Part shown: in pieces, positions 60,876 through 64,000 of the stretch
Position numbering within the stretch: position 1 is the first letter of the stretch
Layout: each line of letters begins with the position of its first letter
NCBI GenBank assembly: GCA_039908095.1
Contig: JAMOBJ010000020.1
Location: forward strand, 1-64,000
Direction: 5' to 3'
Length of the DNA stretch: 64,000 bases
Origin: Nitrospirae bacterium YQR-1
GTDB lineage: Bacteria; Nitrospirota; Thermodesulfovibrionia; Thermodesulfovibrionales; Magnetobacteriaceae
Position numbers and translations under genes: made by a program
The notes under the pieces: model-generated
Seen by the model: only the letters and a program-made list of their open reading frames with translations
Databases searched by the model: none
What the model was told of the DNA's origin: nothing

Positions 60876-62210
60876 GTGGACAGGGTATCTCTTGTCAGAG
60901 GGTGGTTGTTTCTCGGCATATCGAGTCTTGTTTTTGCAGGGTTGCTTTCGGTAATTCTGGTTTTTTCAAGGACCCCTTATGTGCAAAATATATTTCCTTT
61001 GATTAAAGACTTCAAAGTGGCTCTTGTGGTGCATGTGGATTTATCCGTGCTGATATGGTTTGTAGCTTTTGCCGGTGTTTTGTGGAGCACCTATGGGAGT
61101 GGGAGGTTATTATGGTTAGGGTATGTGTCATTGTTTTTCTGTGCATTTGGGACACTGACGATAGCGCTTAGTCCGTTTTTAGGCTCCGGCCATGCTCTTA
61201 TGAACAATTACATACCGGTTTTAAATGAAAAGTTTTTTTTGGCTGGTTTAATTATTTTTTTATTTGGCTTTTTTATTCTCTCACTGCGGAGTTTAATAGT
61301 GATAAGGGTGCAAGAGGCCTTCAAAAGTTTGGATGCCGCAGTGCAGCTAGGTCTTAAACTGAGCGGCTTTATAGGGATTATGTCAGTGCTTGCAATAGTT
61401 TATACATACTTTAAGATACCCTCGGGACTGGATGAGACAAAGTACTATGAGATACTGTTTTGGGGAGGTGGGCATATAATGCAGTTTATGCACACATTGT
61501 TAATGCTGATAGCGTGGGTACTGCTGGCCTGCAAGTGCGGCATTGACTTTCCTAAACTACCGTCCTGGTTTTTTAGTGTTGTTTTTTTGGTTGTTTTTAT
61601 CGGCTCTATGGTAAGTCCCTGCATTTTCATGACCGCCGCTGTGGAAACCGTGCGGTTCAGGGAGGCATTCACTACACTTATGGAGTGGGGGATTGGTTAC
61701 TCTGTGGTAATAGTGGCGCTAATGGTACTTTATGGTTTAATAAAGAGAAAAGAGAAACACAATAACCATCTGCTTGCAGCACTTATGAGTTCTGTATTAT
61801 TATTTGGTGCCGGAGGGATGATTGGATATTTGATAAATGGCGTAAACGTAACGATACCAGCCCACTATCACGGGGCGATAGTGGGAGTAACGCTTGCCTA
61901 TATGGGGCTTACTTATTTATATTTGCCGGGGTTGGGGTTTAGTAATGTAACAGTTAAGTTGGCGGCATTACAAGCGTATCTTTATGGTGCAGGGCAGTTG
62001 ATGCATATTTCAGGGCTGGCATGGGCGGGAGGTTATAATGTGCAAAGAAAGGTTACAGGTATGGAGCAGGGGCTTGATACGGTAAAAAAAATTGCCGGCA
62101 TGTCTCTTATGGGTTTAGGGGGTGTTGTTGCAGTGTTAGGAGGTTTTTTATTTCTTTATGTTACGCTAAGAGCGTTGCGTAGAAGCGGCACAGGTGGAGC
62201 CGGAATTTAG
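60876..62210 (+). CDS. divergent heme-copper-oxidase subunit-I-like protein
   Basis: A 444-residue, about 12-helix protein. H53 (VVHVDLSVLIWF), H200 (WGGGHIMQFMH) and H330/H332 (IPAHYHGAIVG) fit the positions of heme and CuB ligands, and GQLMHISGLAWAGGYN fits the conserved last-helix region of oxidases and NO reductases. The adjacent His pair expected between them (TM7) is absent, so at most one CuB ligand remains. GTG 60876 is preceded by GGGAGG; the open frame extends upstream only through the hairpin and subunit I gene. Possibly an electron-carrying or accessory subunit, or an enzyme with altered chemistry. Confidence 0.75.
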   Translation: MDRVSLVRGWLFLGISSLVFAGLLSVILVFSRTPYVQNIFPLIKDFKVALVVHVDLSVLIWFVAFAGVLWSTYGSGRLLWLGYVSLFFCAFGTLTIALSPFLGSGHALMNNYIPVLNEKFFLAGLIIFLFGFFILSLRSLIVIRVQEAFKSLDAAVQLGLKLSGFIGIMSVLAIVYTYFKIPSGLDETKYYEILFWGGGHIMQFMHTLLMLIAWVLLACKCGIDFPKLPSWFFSVVFLVVFIGSMVSPCIFMTAAVETVRFREAFTTLMEWGIGYSVVIVALMVLYGLIKRKEKHNNHLLAALMSSVLLFGAGGMIGYLINGVNVTIPAHYHGAIVGVTLAYMGLTYLYLPGLGFSNVTVKLAALQAYLYGAGQLMHISGLAWAGGYNVQRKVTGMEQGLDTVKKIAGMSLMGLGGVVAVLGGFLFLYVTLRALRRSGTGGAGI

Positions 62211-62224
62211 CTGTTATTAACAGC
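62210..62224. promoter_or_regulatory. 15-bp palindrome before the Crp/Fnr gene
   Basis: GCTGTTA-T-TAACAGC is a perfect 7+7 inverted repeat starting on the last base of the preceding stop codon and 37 bp before the regulator's ATG; a possible autoregulatory operator. Confidence 0.4.
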
Positions 62225-62260
62225 AAAGACAGCGTAGTAAAACACAATGGGAGGTTGGAG

Positions 62261-62980
62261 ATGGTAAAGGGTGATAGTACAAAGAAAAGACAAAAAGCAC
62301 ACAGTTGTAATAAAGATCAACTCCGCCTGCTTCCATGTCTTTCTGAGTTTAGTGATGATGATCTTGACGATATAGGGAAAAAATCATTTGTCAAAAAATA
62401 CTGTAAAAATGATTTTGTTTTTCTGGCATCAGATGAGGTTAAGTTTTTCTTTATTATAGAAAGTGGCGCAATAAAACTTTATAAGAACTCTGTAGAGGGC
62501 AGGGAAATAGTAATTAGAGTGATGGAGATGGGGGAGCATTTCTGCTGCGCACCTATTTATGTGGATAATAAAAATATGGTAAATGCCGTAGCAGTAGAGG
62601 ATACAACAGTGCTGGCGATACCGGTGGATGATTTTACAGCTATGCTGTTTAACGGTCTGTCTGATTTTGGATTAAAAATATTAAGAACCCTTTGTTCACG
62701 TGTCAAGCACTTATCGTCTATAGTTGAAAATATTACTTTTAAAGATGTAGAGATGAGAGTGTTAAAAGTTTTGGTAGATTCAGCGGACCGTAAAAATCCT
62801 GAAGCTGAGACCGTCCCTCTGACCTTAACTCATCAGGAAATAGCCGCCATGACGGGAACAGTACGGGAGGTGGTTTCACGGACGATGAGCAGGTTAAGGA
62901 AATGCGGCATTGTGACAAGCGGCAACCAGAGAGAGTTTATAATTAATAAGTACCTTGCTGCAGAGCATTTAAAGTCATAG
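62261..62980 (+). CDS. Crp/Fnr family transcriptional regulator
   Basis: A 239-residue regulator: N-terminal cNMP-type beta roll (about 20-140) with a degenerate cassette (GEHFCCAPIYVDNKN) and C-terminal winged HTH (about 175-235; LTHQEIAAMTGTVREVVSRTMSRL). Cysteines are present (SCNK, LPCLSE, FCCAP, LCSR), but not in the Fnr iron-sulfur spacing. ATG 62261 has GGGAGG six bases upstream. Placed directly after the oxidase genes, it may respond to redox, NO or heme state and control them. Confidence 0.9.
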   Translation: MVKGDSTKKRQKAHSCNKDQLRLLPCLSEFSDDDLDDIGKKSFVKKYCKNDFVFLASDEVKFFFIIESGAIKLYKNSVEGREIVIRVMEMGEHFCCAPIYVDNKNMVNAVAVEDTTVLAIPVDDFTAMLFNGLSDFGLKILRTLCSRVKHLSSIVENITFKDVEMRVLKVLVDSADRKNPEAETVPLTLTHQEIAAMTGTVREVVSRTMSRLRKCGIVTSGNQREFIINKYLAAEHLKS

Positions 62981-63041
62981 AGCTGCCAACCTGCTCAAAT
63001 AATTGATATTGTGCTGCGGAGTTTACACGGTTTAATGAAAA

Positions 63042-63070
63042 TTGCATTAAATACAGTAAATATGTTAAAC
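63042..63070 (+). promoter_or_regulatory. candidate tRNA promoter
   Basis: TTGCAT (63042-63047), 17-bp spacer, TTAAAC (63065-63070), 11 bp before the tRNA. Weak -10. Confidence 0.3.
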
Positions 63071-63081
63071 AATACAGGCTT

Positions 63082-63154
63082 GGGCGGTTAGCTCAGTTGG
63101 GAGAGCATCACGTTCGCAACGTGGGGGTCGGGGGTTCGAATCCCCTACCGTCCA
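63082..63154 (+). tRNA. tRNA-Ala (anticodon CGC)
   Basis: The 73 bases fold as a full cloverleaf: acceptor GGGCGGT/ACCGTCC, D arm GCTC/GAGC, anticodon stem TCACG/CGTGG with loop TTCGCAA (anticodon CGC, reading GCG), T arm GGGGG/CCCCT around TTCGAAT, discriminator A73. The third acceptor pair is G-U, the identity element for alanine. CCA is not encoded. Confidence 0.95.
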
Positions 63155-63771
63155 TTCAAAATATCGTTATAAATCAATGGGTTACCTTTCCAAAACCCCC
63201 TAAAATACCGTCACCAAACCGTCACCAGCTTTTTTTAGCATTGTTTTTCATAGCTGTTTTTTCTTTTTTTTGACCATGAAACTTAAAGAAAATTACTCAG
63301 AAAAATACTCATTAAAGTATCGGGTAATTACTCTCTGTTTGATTTTGACTTTCCGGTAAATCTTGGGAAACGGATTAAATAAAATAAATTGTCTATATAT
63401 ACCTGTTTTAATGTCCTGAATGTCCTGACCGATTCCTTAAAGTTAACACATGAGATTGAAATATCTATACTGCAAAAACCACCGACAAAACCGACAAAAG
63501 TCTTAAAGCGGCATTATCTCTTAGCTTGCAGAGGTGTTACTTATACCGACAATTACCGACAAAAGTATTGGGGTACATAATCAGTCGGTTTCAATTTGTA
63601 GCCAACGCAAAATTGCGTTGGTTAACTACATAGCGTAAAAATATATTAAATATCGTGAAATGGCAAAATAAGTGGCAATGTCGCATAGAGCAAGGAAATA
63701 AGCCGGTTTATACCATGCAACATATAAAAACAGAAGTGGCAGTATGTTGCAATGTTGCAGTAAGTCGCATT
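63155..63771. other. 617-bp region after the tRNA with no gene
   Basis: I see no convincing ORF. It contains the 9-bp direct repeat ACCGTCACC (63207-63215 and 63218-63226), scattered ACCGACAAA repeats (about 63480-63560), and AACGCAAAATTGCGTT (63604-63619), a short palindrome. The composition differs from the upstream operons, as expected at the end of an integrated element. Confidence 0.5.
63207..63226. repeat. 9-bp direct repeat near the tRNA end
   Basis: ACCGTCACC-AA-ACCGTCACC, which also resembles the tRNA 3' end (TACCGTCCA). Its reverse complement would encode a GDGLVTV-type tail seen in some integrases, but the frame is closed after a few codons. Confidence 0.35.
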
Positions 63772-64000
63772 TTATAGCTGCGGTTCACTGAGCAGCCGTC
63801 CGTTATAATCCTCAAAGTCCCTCATACGGATTACAACCAAATCGTTATCATGCCTTTGGCCGTTAACATGAACCACCACTAAAGGAGTCTTACCCTCTGG
63901 AGCGTTCCTGATAGCCTGAGACATCCACTCAGAAGCAACAAATTTCTGCCGTGATTTCACCTCTACAGAAAAGACAGGATGTGATATGTCCTCACCACCT
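63772..64000 (-). CDS. phage-type PD-(D/E)XK nuclease, 5' end beyond the window
   Basis: Only the last 75 or so codons are present; the frame remains open to the window edge. The sequence reads DISHPVFSVEVKSRQKF, with D...E-V-K as a PD-(D/E)XK core, followed by WMSQAIRNAPEGKTPLVVVH and a RHDNDLVVIRMRDFE strand. Such proteins occur in prophages and are called Holliday-junction-resolvase-like. GTG 63960 could be an internal start, but the upstream coding match shows the gene is longer. Its presence after a tRNA supports an integrated element. Confidence 0.7.
   Translation of the reverse strand, partial: GGEDISHPVFSVEVKSRQKFVASEWMSQAIRNAPEGKTPLVVVHVNGQRHDNDLVVIRMRDFEDYNGRLLSEPQL

Noticed and set aside
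63207..63260. Integrase C-terminus on the minus strand (GDGLVTV tail)
   Set aside because: The frame is interrupted by a stop after about twelve codons, so it is at most a remnant; noted only as a repeat.
63389..63580. 63-codon plus-strand ORF after the tRNA
   Set aside because: Low-complexity, no ribosome site, no recognisable family, and it lies on ACCGACAAA repeats; treated as non-coding.
1..64000. CRISPR arrays
   Set aside because: No regularly spaced identical repeats with unique spacers were seen; the repeated sequences are dispersed or two-copy.

Overview
The window reads as chromosome of a Gram-negative, motile or surface-associated environmental bacterium. Signs are secreted lipoproteins, a type IV pilus ATPase and prepilin, chemoreceptor and CheV proteins, several c-di-GMP modules and a caa3-type oxidase. 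The mix (YajQ, citramalate synthase, many TMTC-like and GT-C membrane proteins, Rpn-like nuclease, small mobile repeats) suggests Nitrospirota (Thermodesulfovibrionia / Magnetobacterium-like). That assignment is inference from gene content only; no rRNA or marker comparison was possible.

Layout. 0-2.5 kb (minus): Rpn-like nuclease, inositol monophosphatase family protein, a small helical protein, YajQ. 2.5-24 kb (minus): a long surface-glycan region. In transcription order it holds a flippase, APH-like kinase, nucleotidyltransferase-HAD fusion, methyltransferase, GT2, radical SAM/SPASM protein and a GT-C protein; then, after a terminator-bearing gap, a GT-C protein, GT2, GDPD-like protein, a GT-C protein fused to a uridine-kinase-like domain, HAD phosphatase and class II aldolase; then a double nucleotidyltransferase, an ABC ATPase, a multi-pass membrane protein and a TMTC-like TPR protein. 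24-36 kb: fumarase alpha subunit, PpiC lipoprotein, Crp/Fnr regulator, NlpC/P60 lipoprotein, GreA, heme-c chemoreceptor, citramalate synthase, signalling proteins, CrcB and a CDF-like protein. 36-40 kb: a second copy of the membrane-protein/TMTC pair. 40-44 kb: a secreted trypsin-like protease with a stand-alone copy of its C-terminal domain, then ArgS. 44-52 kb: PAS/degenerate GGDEF protein, PilB with an MshEN-type N-terminus, a cNMP-domain protein, GT39-like protein, prepilin and a third TMTC-like protein. 52-56 kb: CheV, V4R protein, diguanylate cyclase, small heat-shock protein, phosphoesterase. 56-63 kb: cytochrome c oxidase (III, SCO, II with heme c, I), a divergent heme-copper-oxidase-like protein and a Crp/Fnr regulator. 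63-64 kb: tRNA-Ala(CGC), a non-coding stretch and the end of a phage-type nuclease gene, probably the edge of an integrated element.

How it fits together. The 7-24 kb genes have what is needed to make an unusual phosphorylated or nucleotide-activated building block, assemble it into a glycan and flip it across the inner membrane. The 44-52 kb genes suggest a c-di-GMP-responsive pilus beside candidate pilin glycosyltransferases. The oxidase operon is followed by its likely Crp/Fnr-type regulator.

Main unexplained points: (1) a family of short MITE-like repeats whose ends supply the stop codons and C-terminal tails of three genes; (2) a gene whose paralogue-aligned start codon is ATA instead of ATG; (3) two genes (cimA and a receiver-cNMP protein) with near-consensus promoters placed so that their mRNAs should be leaderless; (4) an oxidase-like membrane protein that keeps the heme histidines but lacks the adjacent His pair expected for CuB; (5) a membrane GT-C/uridine-kinase-like fusion and a nucleotidyltransferase-HAD fusion in the glycan cluster.
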